Assembly: GCF_013030945.1 (NCBI RefSeq)
Contig: NZ_JABBXF010000006.1
Span: 1-64,000 of the forward strand
Origin: Streptomyces morookaense
Lineage (GTDB): Bacteria > Actinomycetota > Actinomycetes > Streptomycetales > Streptomycetaceae
Direction of reading: 5' to 3'
Length of the DNA: 64,000 bases
Shown: positions 34,127 through 43,101 of the stretch, piece after piece
Position numbering within the stretch: position 1 is the stretch's first letter
How the letters are laid out: every line of letters begins with the position of its first letter
Position numbers and translations under genes: made by a program
Notes under the pieces: generated by a model
Databases searched by the model: none
Told to the model about the DNA's origin: nothing
Seen by the model: the letters and a program-made list of their open reading frames with translations, nothing else

Positions 34127-34777
34127 ATGCGCACCAAGCTCCTGGGCGCGGCCCTGGCCATGGCCGCCGCGCTCACCCTGACCGCCTGCGGCGGTTCCTC
34201 CGGCAGCGGCGACAAGCCCGCCGCCGACGTCTCCGCCGAGCCCAAGAAGGCGGCGATCACGCTCGACACCCCGAAGGACAAGCCGGACCTCGTCCTGACC
34301 GACACGTCGGACAAGAAGTACGAGCTCGCCAAGGAGACCAAGGGCCGTCCGGTCCTGCTCTACTTCGGCTACACCTACTGCCCGGACGTCTGCTCGACGG
34401 TCGTCTCCGACATAGCGGCCGCGACGAAGAAGCTGTCCAAGGAGGACCAGGAGAAGCTCCAGGTCGTCTTCGTCACCACCGACCCCGAGCGCGACACCCC
34501 CAAGCGCATGCGCGAGTGGCTCGACGCACAGGGCGGTCAGAACATCGTCGGCCTGACCGGTGACTTCGACACCATCCAGGCCGCCGCCAAGCCGCTCGGC
34601 ATCCTGGTGGAGAAGCCGAAGAAGGAGAAGGACGGCTCGGTGACCGTCTCCCACGGCGCCGAGGTCGTCGGCTTCTCGCCGAAGGACGACGCGGCCCACT
34701 GGATCTACACCTCGTCCACCACCGCCGACCAGTACGCCCAGGATCTCCCGAAGATCGTCAAGGGGGAGAACCCGTGA
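34127..34777 (+). CDS. sco: Sco-family copper chaperone lipoprotein
   Basis: A 216-residue thioredoxin-fold lipoprotein of the Sco1/SenC/PrrC family. Lipobox LTLTACGG is followed by the domain with GYTYCPDVC (CxxxC copper-binding cysteines) and the distal His in VSHGAEV. Sco proteins deliver copper to the CuA site of cytochrome oxidase. In Streptomyces lividans the homologue works with a PCu(A)C-like protein and DtpA and affects morphology. Next gene overlaps its stop (TGATG). Confidence 0.92.
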   Translation: MRTKLLGAALAMAAALTLTACGGSSGSGDKPAADVSAEPKKAAITLDTPKDKPDLVLTDTSDKKYELAKETKGRPVLLYFGYTYCPDVCSTVVSDIAAATKKLSKEDQEKLQVVFVTTDPERDTPKRMREWLDAQGGQNIVGLTGDFDTIQAAAKPLGILVEKPKKEKDGSVTVSHGAEVVGFSPKDDAAHWIYTSSTTADQYAQDLPKIVKGENP

Positions 34778-35244
34778 TGCGCAGGACCACCGTCGCCACC
34801 GCCGCCGCCCTTCCGCTGCTGCTCGCCGGAGGGCTCCTCGCGGTCACCGGCTGCGATGCGGAGAAGAAGTCGCAGAAGGCCGAACTGTCCGTGAGCGGCG
34901 CCTATATGCCGCAGCCCGCCATGGACGACATGGCGGCCGCGTACTTCACCGTCAAGAACGACGGCGGCAAGGCCGACACCCTCACCAAGGTGACCAGCCC
35001 GCTCTCGCAGGACGTCACCCTGCACACCACCGAGGGCGAGCAGATGAAGCACGCCGAGCAGCTGGAGGTGCCCGCGAAGGGCGAGCTCGCGCTGTCGCGC
35101 GGCGGTACGCATCTGATGCTCGGCAAGCTGGCGCACAAGCCGAAGGAAGGCGAGAAGATCGAATTCACGCTGCACTTCGCCACGTCGGCATCCATCAAGG
35201 TCCAGGTGCCCGTCGAATCCGCCACCTACCGCCCCAAGAGCTGA
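34777..35244 (+). CDS. PCu(A)C copper chaperone lipoprotein (ECuC-like)
   Basis: A 155-residue lipoprotein with lipobox AVTGC. The Cu(I) site residues of the H(M)x10Mx21HxM family are visible: LHTTEGEQMKH and, further on, GGTHLMLG. It is expected to hold Cu(I) outside the membrane and pass it to Sco or the oxidase. ATG at 34777 overlaps the sco stop; a GTG one codon earlier is equally possible. AGGGGGAG lies upstream. Confidence 0.9.
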   Translation: MRRTTVATAAALPLLLAGGLLAVTGCDAEKKSQKAELSVSGAYMPQPAMDDMAAAYFTVKNDGGKADTLTKVTSPLSQDVTLHTTEGEQMKHAEQLEVPAKGELALSRGGTHLMLGKLAHKPKEGEKIEFTLHFATSASIKVQVPVESATYRPKS

Positions 35245-35251
35245 CGTTGCG

Positions 35252-37159
35252 ATGACGATCCAGGCCACCGCCGCCCGGCGCACCGTGACACTGCTGGGCA
35301 CCCTGTTCGCCGCGCTGCTGTGCGCGCTGAGCCTGGGTGCGGGCACCGCGTCGGCGCATGCCGCGCTCGTCTCCACCGACCCGAAGGACGGGTCGGTGGT
35401 GCCCGTCGCACCGCAGCAGATCAAGCTCACCTTCTCCGAAGGCGTGCTGCTGAACGCCGACTCGCTGCGCGTCCTGGACCCTCAGGGCAAGCGCGTCGAC
35501 GAGGGCAGGCCCGCACACCTGGACGGCAAGTCCGACACGGCGGCGGTGGCGGTACGGGCCGGGATCGCCGACGGCACGTACACGGTGGCCTGGCAGGCGG
35601 TTTCCGCGGACAGCCATCCGGTGGCCGGGGCGTTCACCTTCTCCGTCGGAGCACCGTCGAAGACGACGGTGACCACGCAGTCGGCGACCGCCGGCACCGA
35701 CCCTGCGGTCGGCACGTTCTACGGCATCGGCCGGTACACCGCGTACGGCGGTTTCGTGCTGCTGGTCGGCGGCTGCGTGTTCGCCGGTGTGTGCCGTTCC
35801 TCGCGGTCTGTGCAGCGGGTCGCGGTGGGCGGCTGGATCGCGCTGTTCCTGTCCACCACGGTGCTGTTGCTGCTGCGCGGCGCGTACACGGGCGGCAAGG
35901 GGATGGGATCCGTCCTCGACCTGTCGCTGCTGGGCGACGCCCTGTCCACCAAGCCGGGCGCGGCACTGCTGTCCCGGCTGCTGCTGCTGAGCGCGGCGGC
36001 GGTGTTCCTGGCCGTGCTGTTCGGCACCTACGCCGACAGCGGTGCGCGGAACGGCTGTTCGGCGCAGGCGCTCGCCGAGCGGCGCGGTGTGGCCTACGGG
36101 CTGGCCGTCGGCGGCACGCTCGTCGCGGGCGGGCTGGCAGCGACGTGGGCGCTGGCCGAGCACGCGTCACAGGGGCTTCAGTCGTGGCTGGCGATGCCGG
36201 TCGACGTCGTGCACCTGCTGGGCGTCGCGGTGTGGCTGGGCGGTCTTGCCGCACTGCTGGCCTCTCTGTGGTCCGGTGAGCCGGTGCGGCGTGCGGGCGT
36301 GCAGCGCTTCTCCCGGCTGGCGTTCACGTCGGTCTGCGTGCTGGTGGCCACCGGGCTCTACCAGTCCTGGCGGCAGGTCGGTTCGTGGGACGCGCTGACG
36401 GGCACGGAGTACGGGCGCCGGCTGCTGGTCAAGGTCGGCCTGGTCGCCGTCATGGTGGCCGTCGCGTCCGTCTCGCGGCGGTGGACGGGCCGGCTGACGG
36501 ACGAGCGGAGGGAGCCGAAGAAGGAGCCGAGGAAGGCTGCCGCCAAGGCGAAGGTGCCCGCTGCACAGTCCGGCGCCTCCCCCGAGCGCGCCGCACAGCT
36601 CGCCCGGCAGCAGGCCGCACTCGCCAGGGCGGCCGGAAGGCGGGAACGCGACGCGGACACCGGCCGCACCGGGCTGCGGCGCGCCGTGCTCGCCGAGGCC
36701 GCGGTCGCGGTCGTCCTGCTCGCCGTCACCACCGTGCTGACCGGCACCCAGCCCGGCCGGGCGGAGACCGAGCAGCGGCAGGCGGGCTCCGCCGGGAGCA
36801 CCGCACCGGCCCCGGCGGGCCCGGCCGAGGTGACGATCCCCTACGACACAGGCGGCCCGAACGGCCGCGGCACCGCCGTGATCACCGTCGGCCCGGCACG
36901 CGCCGGCGCCAACACCGTCGACGTCACGCTGACCGACGCCTCGGGCAAGCCGGCCGACGTCCCGGAGCTGGACGTCTCGTTCACCGAGAAGGACAAGGCG
37001 ATCGGCCCGCTGCGCACCACCCTGCAGCGGCAGTCCGCAGGCCGCTGGCAGGCCGCCGGCTTCCAGCTGCCGATGGCCGGTACGTGGCAACTCACCCTGA
37101 CCGTACGGACCTCCGACATCGACCAGGTCACCGAGACCGGGAACGTGAAGATCAACTGA
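35252..37159 (+). CDS. CopC-CopD fusion copper resistance/uptake protein (YcnJ-like)
   Basis: A 635-residue fusion. After the signal peptide, a CopC domain begins AHAALVSTDPKDGSVVP and ends DSHPVAGAFTFSVG, with His residues that bind Cu(II). Eight or nine spans of a CopD domain follow. A charged cytoplasmic loop (EPKKEPRKAAAKAK...) leads to one more span, and a C-terminal extracellular beta-domain (GGPNGRGTAVITVGPA...) resembles FixH/YtkA domains. It probably imports copper for secreted cuproenzymes. It follows the PCu(A)C gene by 7 bp and overlaps the DyP start. Confidence 0.9.
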   Translation: MTIQATAARRTVTLLGTLFAALLCALSLGAGTASAHAALVSTDPKDGSVVPVAPQQIKLTFSEGVLLNADSLRVLDPQGKRVDEGRPAHLDGKSDTAAVAVRAGIADGTYTVAWQAVSADSHPVAGAFTFSVGAPSKTTVTTQSATAGTDPAVGTFYGIGRYTAYGGFVLLVGGCVFAGVCRSSRSVQRVAVGGWIALFLSTTVLLLLRGAYTGGKGMGSVLDLSLLGDALSTKPGAALLSRLLLLSAAAVFLAVLFGTYADSGARNGCSAQALAERRGVAYGLAVGGTLVAGGLAATWALAEHASQGLQSWLAMPVDVVHLLGVAVWLGGLAALLASLWSGEPVRRAGVQRFSRLAFTSVCVLVATGLYQSWRQVGSWDALTGTEYGRRLLVKVGLVAVMVAVASVSRRWTGRLTDERREPKKEPRKAAAKAKVPAAQSGASPERAAQLARQQAALARAAGRRERDADTGRTGLRRAVLAEAAVAVVLLAVTTVLTGTQPGRAETEQRQAGSAGSTAPAPAGPAEVTIPYDTGGPNGRGTAVITVGPARAGANTVDVTLTDASGKPADVPELDVSFTEKDKAIGPLRTTLQRQSAGRWQAAGFQLPMAGTWQLTLTVRTSDIDQVTETGNVKIN

Positions 37160-38448
37160 TGGCAGACACGACAGACAAGGTCGAGCAGAAGAGCAAGACC
37201 GGTCAGACGAACATTGCACAGCCCGCTCTCTCGCGCCGACGCCTGCTCGGCACCGCGGGCGCCGTGGGCGCCGCCGGTCTCGTGGTCGGCGGCGCGGGCG
37301 GCGCGTTCGGGGCGGAGGCCCTGCGGGACGATGTCGCGCCGCTGTCCGGGGTCGGCACGGCCGCCCTGCCCTTCCACGGCACGCACCAGTCCGGCATCGC
37401 CGATCCGGCGCAGGCCCACGGCCATCTGGTGGCCTTCGACCTGGCACCCGGCGCCGACCGCAAGGCTGCTGCCGCACTGCTGCGCCGCTGGTCGGATACA
37501 GCAGCCGAACTGATGGCGGGCCGGGCGCCCAAGGGCGACGACACGGGCATCGCCCTGGACGCCGGGCCGTCGTCCCTGTCGGTCACCTTCGGCTTCGGAC
37601 GCACCTTCTTCGACCGCACCGGCCTGACCGGGAAGCGGCCCGCCGCGCTGGAGCCCCTGCCGGCCTTCACGGCCGACGCGCTCGACCCCAAGCGCAGCGA
37701 CGGCGACCTGTGGGTGCAGATAGGCGCGGACGACGGCCTCGTCGCCTTCCATGCCCTGCGGCTGCTGCAGAAGCAGGCGGACGGCACGGCACGGCTGCGC
37801 TGGCAGATGAACGGCTTCAACCGCACACCGGGCGCGACCGGCCGGCCGATGACCGCCCGCAACCTGATGGGCCAGGTGGACGGCACCAACAACCCCAAGA
37901 CGTCGGACGGGGACTTCGCGGCCAAGGTGTTCGTCCCGGACGACCGCAAGGGCGCGGACGCCTGGATGGCGGGCGGCTCGTACGCGGTCGTCCGGCGCAT
38001 CCGGATGCTCCTCGACAGCTGGGAGCAGCTGTCGCTGGACCGGCAGGAGAAGGTGATCGGCCGCCGCAAGTCGGACGGCGCACCGCTGTCCGGCGGCACC
38101 GAGACCACCCCGGTGGACCTGGACAAGCTGGGTCCGGACGGTTCGCTGGCCATTGCGGGGGACGCGCACATCCGGGTCGCCGCACCGGCCTCGAACCGGG
38201 GGGCGGCCATGCTGCGCCGCGCCTTCTCGTACCACGACGGCTTCCGCGACGACGGGGCACCGGATGCGGGCCTGCTGTTCGTCGCGTGGCAGGCGGACCC
38301 GCTCAAGGGGTTCGTGCCGGTGCAGCGGAAGCTGGACCGCGGCGACGGCCTGTCGCGCTTCCTGCGGCACGAGTCGAGTGCGCTGTTCGCGGTGCCGGGC
38401 GGCTGTGCGGAGGGGGAGTACGTGGGGCAGCGGCTGCTGGAGGGCTGA
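37159..38448 (+). CDS. dtpA: Tat-exported DyP-type peroxidase (DtpA/EfeB-like)
   Basis: A 429-residue heme peroxidase. The Tat signal is LSRRRLLGTAGAVGAAGL. The DyP signature GQVDGTNNP (GxxDG, with catalytic Asp) and the heme-ligand His region (DAHIRVAAPASNRG) are present. The operon Sco-PCu(A)C-CopCD-DyP is the arrangement described in Streptomyces lividans, where DtpA is linked to maturation of the copper oxidase GlxA and to development under low copper. ATG overlaps the upstream stop (TGATG). Confidence 0.92.
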   Translation: MADTTDKVEQKSKTGQTNIAQPALSRRRLLGTAGAVGAAGLVVGGAGGAFGAEALRDDVAPLSGVGTAALPFHGTHQSGIADPAQAHGHLVAFDLAPGADRKAAAALLRRWSDTAAELMAGRAPKGDDTGIALDAGPSSLSVTFGFGRTFFDRTGLTGKRPAALEPLPAFTADALDPKRSDGDLWVQIGADDGLVAFHALRLLQKQADGTARLRWQMNGFNRTPGATGRPMTARNLMGQVDGTNNPKTSDGDFAAKVFVPDDRKGADAWMAGGSYAVVRRIRMLLDSWEQLSLDRQEKVIGRRKSDGAPLSGGTETTPVDLDKLGPDGSLAIAGDAHIRVAAPASNRGAAMLRRAFSYHDGFRDDGAPDAGLLFVAWQADPLKGFVPVQRKLDRGDGLSRFLRHESSALFAVPGGCAEGEYVGQRLLEG

Positions 38449-38460
38449 GGGCCGCGTGAT

Positions 38461-38489
38461 CGCGCCCCAAAGGGGCGCGGGGCGTTTTT
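38461..38489 (+). terminator. Rho-independent terminator of the copper operon (repeat family copy C)
   Basis: CGCGCCCC-AAA-GGGGCGCG is followed by GGGCGTTTTTCC. It lies 12 bp after the DyP stop. Trailing GCGAGCAACCACAACG links it to the copies at 4675 and 23226. Confidence 0.85.
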
Positions 38490-38639
38490 CCTGTGCGGCT
38501 CCGCCGCGTGGGCGCGAGCAACCACAACGAGCCCGCAGTTGACGCACTGCACCCGCGGAGGATCGGCGACGCCGCGGGGCGCCCACCCCCGATATCGTGA
38601 CGAGGCCCATGGTGACCCCTCCGGAGGAGAGCCCGCGTG

Positions 38640-39575
38640 ATGTCCGCCAGCAGCTACACCTACCTCGGCCCGGAAGGCACCTTTACCGAGGCGGCCCTCC
38701 GTACCCTCCCCGAGGCGGCCACCCGTGAGCTGGTCCCCATGCTCTCCGTCCCGGCGGCGCTGGACGCCGTCCGCAACGGCGAGGCCGCGGCAGCCCTCGT
38801 GCCGATCGAGAACTCCGTCGAGGGCGGCGTCACGGCGACCCTCGACGAACTCGCCACCGGCACACCGCTGATGATCTACCGGGAGGTGCTCCTCCCGATC
38901 GCCTTCGCCCTCCTCGTCCGCCCCGGCACCGCCCTCGGCGACATCAAGACGGTGACCGGCCACCCGGTCGCCCAGCCCCAGGTGCGCAACTGGCTGTCCG
39001 CCCATCTGCCGGACGCCGTGTGGGAGTCGGCCGCATCCAACGCGGACGGCGCCCGGCTGGTCCGCGAAGGCCGCTACGACGCCGCGTTCGCGGGCGAGTT
39101 CGCCGCGGCGACGTACGCACTCGAGCCGCTGGTCACCGACATCCACGACGCGCAGAACGCACAGACGCGCTTCGTCCTGGCGGGCCGCCCGGCGCGGCCG
39201 GCGGCGCGTACGGGCCTCGACCGCACGTCCGTGGTCGTCTGGCTGCGGGACGATCACCCGGGTGCCCTGATGGAGCTGCTGCAGGAGTTCGCCGTGCGCG
39301 GGGTGAACCTGATGCGCATCGAGTCCCGCCCCACGGGCGAGGGCATGGGCCGCTACTGCTTCTCGGTCGACTGCGAGGGGCACATCAGCGACCGCCGGGT
39401 GGGCGAGGCCCTGATGGGGCTGAAGCGGATCTGCCCGAAGGTGCGGTTCCTGGGGTCGTATCCGCGGGCGGGTGCGGCCCCGGACGGTATGCCGGAGCCG
39501 CGGTACGGCACGTCGGACGGCGACTTCGTGACGGCGGCCGAGTGGCTGGCGCGCTGCCAGGACGGCCGGGCCTGA
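38640..39575 (+). CDS. pheA: Prephenate dehydratase
   Basis: A 311-residue stand-alone prephenate dehydratase, converting prephenate to phenylpyruvate for phenylalanine. The PDT domain begins YTYLGPEGTFTEAAL and has VPIENSVEGGV and the catalytic-loop region NAQTRFVLAG. An ACT domain follows (RTSVVVWLRDDHPGALMELL and NLMRIESRPTGEGMGRYCF), which binds phenylalanine for feedback control. GGAGGAGAG precedes the start; a GTG one codon earlier is possible. Confidence 0.95.
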   Translation: MSASSYTYLGPEGTFTEAALRTLPEAATRELVPMLSVPAALDAVRNGEAAAALVPIENSVEGGVTATLDELATGTPLMIYREVLLPIAFALLVRPGTALGDIKTVTGHPVAQPQVRNWLSAHLPDAVWESAASNADGARLVREGRYDAAFAGEFAAATYALEPLVTDIHDAQNAQTRFVLAGRPARPAARTGLDRTSVVVWLRDDHPGALMELLQEFAVRGVNLMRIESRPTGEGMGRYCFSVDCEGHISDRRVGEALMGLKRICPKVRFLGSYPRAGAAPDGMPEPRYGTSDGDFVTAAEWLARCQDGRA

Positions 39576-40209
39576 GCGCGGCGGGGTGGACGAGCCGGGC
39601 GGACCTGCCGGGACGGGTTTCCCACAGGGTTACCCACAGACTTATCCACAGGCCGTTCTCGACCTGGGGATAAGTCGACAGAGCGGGGCGCGGACCGCCG
39701 CCGCGAAACGGTCAAGGTCGACAAATCTCTCTAGCCATCCGCGGGCTCGTCCACAGCCGACCGTCGGCCACCCCCGCACCACATGTCATCCGAAAAGCCT
39801 CGAACAACCCGTTGGAGTGGGTGAATACCACTCGAATGAGCAGCCGGAAGGGGTTTATCCGGGAAATGCCCTCTGAAGGGCGGAAGTAGCGGAACCCGAA
39901 GTTCCGACATCCACAGATTGAGCGCACAGCCTGTGGACAAAGAACCGGAAGCTGCCGCTCCTGTGGACAACAGAAGTGCTCAACTCCCGCCGTACGCAAG
40001 CGCTCTCGGCGTACGGAACGGCCACCGGCCCCTTTTCCGGCATTTCCCGGCGGCTTTCCGGCAACTCCCCGTCAGCTGCCCGTGAGAGTGACACGAGAAC
40101 GATTCCCGGCGACGACTCTGCCTTTTCCTGTCACGCCAGAATGGTGCAAACCGCCACGAAAGGGAATATCGCGTCGAGGACACGCAGCCCGCAACGGTAG
40201 CCTGGAGGG
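39576..40209. other. Intergenic region between pheA and serS
   Basis: 634 bp with no supported protein gene. Besides the DnaA boxes it contains the serS promoter region. It is noticeably less GC-rich than its surroundings, with several AT-rich stretches near 39781-39900. Confidence 0.6.
39618..39970. other. Cluster of DnaA boxes between pheA and serS
   Basis: Plus-strand boxes TTTCCCACA (39618), TTACCCACA (39630) and TTATCCACA (39642) are spaced exactly 12 bp. TCGTCCACA lies at 39747 and ACATCCACA at 39907. Two minus-strand TTGTCCACA boxes, the Streptomyces-preferred form, lie at 39932 and 39962. No dnaA or dnaN gene is near, so this is not the origin. I recall a described Streptomyces cluster near serS (named for cosmid D78) that titrates DnaA and restrains replication. 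Confidence 0.85.
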
Positions 40210-41487
40210 GTGATTGACCTTCGCCTGCTTCGTGAGGACCCCGACCGAGTGCGCGCGTCCCAGCGTGCCCGTGGAGAGGACGTCGGCATCGTCGACGCGC
40301 TGCTCTCCGCCGACGAGCGGCGCAGGTCGTCCGGCGTCCGCTTCGACGAACTCCGCTCCGAGCAGAAGGCGCTCGGCAAGCTCATCCCCAAGGCGTCCGG
40401 CGACGAGAAGGCCGAGCTGCTGAAGAAGGCCGGCGAGCTGGCCGCCGCCGTCAAGGCGGCCGACGCCGAGCAGGACGAGGCCGCCGCCGAGACGCAGCGC
40501 CTGCTGCTCCAGGTCGGCAACCTCGTCCACCCGGACGTGCCGCGCGGCGGCGAGGACGACTTCGTCGTCCTGGAGACCGTCGGCACCCCGCGCGACTTCG
40601 CCGCCGAGGGCTTCGAGCCCAAGGACCACCTGGAGCTCGGCCAGACGCTCGGCGCGATCGACGTCGAGCGCGGGGCCAAGGTGTCCGGCTCGCGCTTCTA
40701 CTACCTGACGGGCGTCGGCGCCCTGCTGGAGCTGGCCCTGGTCAACGCCGCCATCGGCCAGGCGACCGCCGCCGGCTTCACGCCGATGCTCACCCCCGCC
40801 CTGGTCAAGCCGCGCGCCATGGAAGGCACCGGCTTCCTCGGGCAGGCCGCGCAGGACGTCTACCACCTGGAGAAGGACGACTTCTACCTGGTCGGCACGT
40901 CCGAGGTCCCGCTCGCCGCGTACCACATGGACGAGATCGTCGAGGCGGACCGGCTGCCGCTGCGCTACGCGGGCTTCTCGCCCTGCTTCCGCCGCGAGGC
41001 CGGCACGTACGGCAAGGACACCCGGGGCATCTTCCGGGTCCACCAGTTCGACAAGGTCGAGATGTTCTCGTACGTCGCACCGGAGGACGCCGAGGCGGAG
41101 CACGCGCGCCTGCTGGAGTGGGAGAAGCAGTGGCTGACCAGCCTGGAGCTGCCGTTCCAGGTGATCGACACGGCCACCGGCGACCTCGGCGCCTCCGCCT
41201 CCCGCAAGTTCGACTGCGAGGCGTGGATCCCCACCCAGGGCAAGTACCGCGAGCTGACGTCCACCTCCAACTGCAACGAGTTCCAGGCCCGCCGCCTGTC
41301 GGTGCGCATGCGCGACGGCAAGAACGTCAAGCCGCTGGCCACGCTGAACGGCACGCTGTGCGCCGTTCCGCGCACCATCGTGGCCCTGCTGGAGAACCAT
41401 CAGCAGGCCGACGGCTCGGTCCGCGTGCCCGAGGTGCTGCGCCCGTACCTGGGCGGCCGTGAGGTGCTGGAGCCCGTTACCAAGTGA
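40210..41487 (+). CDS. serS: Seryl-tRNA synthetase
   Basis: A 425-residue class II synthetase charging tRNA-Ser. The N-terminal coiled-coil arm that grips the long variable arm is seen from [20 protein letters not shown]. Motif 2 [22 protein letters not shown] and motif 3 [20 protein letters not shown] are intact, quoted here in short. GTG at 40210 directly follows GGAGG, so it may be partly leaderless. The next gene overlaps its stop by 4 bp. A cognate tRNA-Ser gene lies elsewhere in the window at 19600. Confidence 0.96.
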   Translation: MIDLRLLREDPDRVRASQRARGEDVGIVDALLSADERRRSSGVRFDELRSEQKALGKLIPKASGDEKAELLKKAGELAAAVKAADAEQDEAAAETQRLLLQVGNLVHPDVPRGGEDDFVVLETVGTPRDFAAEGFEPKDHLELGQTLGAIDVERGAKVSGSRFYYLTGVGALLELALVNAAIGQATAAGFTPMLTPALVKPRAMEGTGFLGQAAQDVYHLEKDDFYLVGTSEVPLAAYHMDEIVEADRLPLRYAGFSPCFRREAGTYGKDTRGIFRVHQFDKVEMFSYVAPEDAEAEHARLLEWEKQWLTSLELPFQVIDTATGDLGASASRKFDCEAWIPTQGKYRELTSTSNCNEFQARRLSVRMRDGKNVKPLATLNGTLCAVPRTIVALLENHQQADGSVRVPEVLRPYLGGREVLEPVTK

Positions 41488-42302
41488 GTGCACCCGCACC
41501 GGAAGGCCTGCCCTTCCGCTTGGTGGCGACCGACCTGGACGGCACGCTGCTGCGCACCGACGAGACGGTGTCGGAGCGCACCCGTGCCGCCCTCCGGCGG
41601 GTCAGTGAGGCCGGTGCCGCGCACATCGTGGTCACCGGCCGGCCGGTCGCCTGGACCCGGCACATCCTCGACGCCCTGGACTACCAGGGGATCGCGGTGT
41701 GTGGTCAGGGCGCGCAGGTCTACCACGCAGGCGAGCACCGGCTGCTGACGTCCGTGACGCTGGACCGGCAGCTCGCCGCCATCGCCCTCGCCAAGATCGA
41801 GGCGGAGGCCGGTCCGCTGTTCCTCGCCGCCAGCCGTGACGGCCTGGACGGCGACCTGCTGGTCGGCCCCGGCTACAGCATCCAGGAGGGCCCGGTCGCG
41901 GCCGTCCCGATCACCGAGCCGGGCGAGCTGTGGACGGCCCCGCTCAACAAGCTCTACCTCCAGCACCCGGAGCTCGGCGACGACGCCCTGGCGGACGTCG
42001 CGCGCCGGGTGGCGGGCGGGCTGGTGGATGTGACGATGGCGGGCGCCGGCATCGTCGAGCTGCTGCCGCTGGGCCTGAGCAAGGCGACGGGCCTCTCGCT
42101 GGCCGCGCGCCGGCTGGGCGTGAAGGCCGCCGACACCATCGCCTTCGGCGACATGCCGAACGACATCCCGATGTTCGGCTGGGCCTCCTGCGGCGTCGCC
42201 ATGGCCAACGCGCACCCCGAACTCAAGGCCGTGGCCGACGAGATCACCGTGTCGAACGACGAGGACGGGATCGCGGTCGTTCTGGAGCGTCTTTTCGCCT
42301 GA
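41484..42302 (+). CDS. HAD-IIB (Cof-type) phosphatase coupled to serS
   Basis: A 272-residue HAD hydrolase. Motif [15 protein letters not shown] with the nucleophilic Asp, motif II IVVTGRP, motif III Lys near LGLSKATGL, and motif [13 protein letters not shown] are all present. Cof-type enzymes dephosphorylate sugar or nucleotide phosphates. GTG overlaps the serS stop (GTGA), so translation is coupled. A paralogue is encoded at 59669. The 3' end overlaps the convergent rhomboid-like gene by 59 bp. Confidence 0.91.
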   Translation: MSAPAPEGLPFRLVATDLDGTLLRTDETVSERTRAALRRVSEAGAAHIVVTGRPVAWTRHILDALDYQGIAVCGQGAQVYHAGEHRLLTSVTLDRQLAAIALAKIEAEAGPLFLAASRDGLDGDLLVGPGYSIQEGPVAAVPITEPGELWTAPLNKLYLQHPELGDDALADVARRVAGGLVDVTMAGAGIVELLPLGLSKATGLSLAARRLGVKAADTIAFGDMPNDIPMFGWASCGVAMANAHPELKAVADEITVSNDEDGIAVVLERLFA

Positions 42303-42984
42303 AGGGTCTGAGCGCCCTGTCGATGACAGGGACTTCGGTCAGCCGGCCGAAGTCCCAGGTCGGGCAGTCGCGTGTGAGCGGCCAGCAGGCCAGACCCAGC
42401 GCCACGGAGATGGCGTGCCCGATGTCCGTGAAGGTGCCTCCGGTCGCCAGCGGCAGCGCGAAGAAGAGCAGCACTCCGGCGAGGTACGGCCAGCGCCAGG
42501 GCCGTGGCACGCGGTAGGCGAGGATGCCCGCGGCGGCGGCCAGTCCGTACGAGACCCCTATGTCGACCACGTGCTTCATCGCGCGGGGGGCGGAATGGTG
42601 CTGGATGGCCAGCAGCAGCACCTCCTGGCTGATGAGAGTGGCCGCCACGTGGGCCACGGCGACCGTGACGAGCCAGCGCAGGGTGCCGATCCAGCGTTCG
42701 ACGTTGGCATGGAAGATCTCGAACAGCACGGCGTAGAGCAGGAACGAGGACGGCTGCTCGATCCAGAAGCCGCTGATGAGCAGTGACTGCAGCGGATGCT
42801 TGTTGAGCTCGTGGATGTTGCTGCTGTTGCGGTGCAGGAGGAAGGCCGAGAGCCCCTCGCTGGCCGAGGCGATCACCAGGCTGGTGACGCCGATGATCAG
42901 CAGCCAGATGTGGGTACCGGGCGAGGAGCGCACCCAGGCGCCCACCTCGGTCCGGAGCGTCGACCACAGCCTCGCCGCGTCCAC
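42244..42984 (-). CDS. Rhomboid-like integral membrane protein
   Basis: A 246-residue protein with about six membrane spans: THIWLLIIGVTSLVIASAS, a segment around SFLLYAVLFEIFHANVERW, RWLVTVAVAHVAATLIS, then YGLAAAAGILAYRV and YLAGVLLFFALPLA. The layout HVVDIGVSYGLAAAAG and DIGHAISVALGLA resembles rhomboid family proteins, with D/S/H near the ends of spans. The classic GxSG motif is VSYG here, so protease activity is uncertain. GTG at 42984. The 59-bp tail overlap with the HAD gene is unusual but both frames look real. Confidence 0.75.
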   Translation of the reverse strand: MDAARLWSTLRTEVGAWVRSSPGTHIWLLIIGVTSLVIASASEGLSAFLLHRNSSNIHELNKHPLQSLLISGFWIEQPSSFLLYAVLFEIFHANVERWIGTLRWLVTVAVAHVAATLISQEVLLLAIQHHSAPRAMKHVVDIGVSYGLAAAAGILAYRVPRPWRWPYLAGVLLFFALPLATGGTFTDIGHAISVALGLACWPLTRDCPTWDFGRLTEVPVIDRALRPFRRKDAPERPRSRPRRSTR

Positions 42985-43029
42985 CGTTCGACGGTAGCCC
43001 GGACGGCTCTGCGGCGCCCGGGAAAGGAG

Positions 43030-43048
43030 TTGTAGGATGACTGGGCAA
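43030..43048 (+). promoter_or_regulatory. FadR/GntR-like operator candidate
   Basis: TTGTAGGATGACTGGGCAA, an imperfect palindrome of the TTGTnnnATnnnACAA kind bound by FCD-type GntR regulators, lies 54 bp before the GntR start. Confidence 0.35.
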
Positions 43049-43101
43049 TAGGTTGACCCGGCAGGCCCCTGTGCGGCCGCCCGCCAGCATCCGGAGAACA
43101 C

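Noticed and set aside
39618..39970. Replication origin oriC
   Set aside because: DnaA boxes are present but no dnaA or dnaN flanks them, and pheA/serS are not origin neighbours.
39971..40209. T-box or other amino-acid riboswitch for serS
   Set aside because: No T-box core or paired specifier structure seen; actinobacterial serS is not known for T-boxes.
41954..43090. Alternative minus-strand frame over the rhomboid-like gene
   Set aside because: The frame ending at 42244 gives regular membrane spans and a good start; this one gives an Arg/Pro-rich product.
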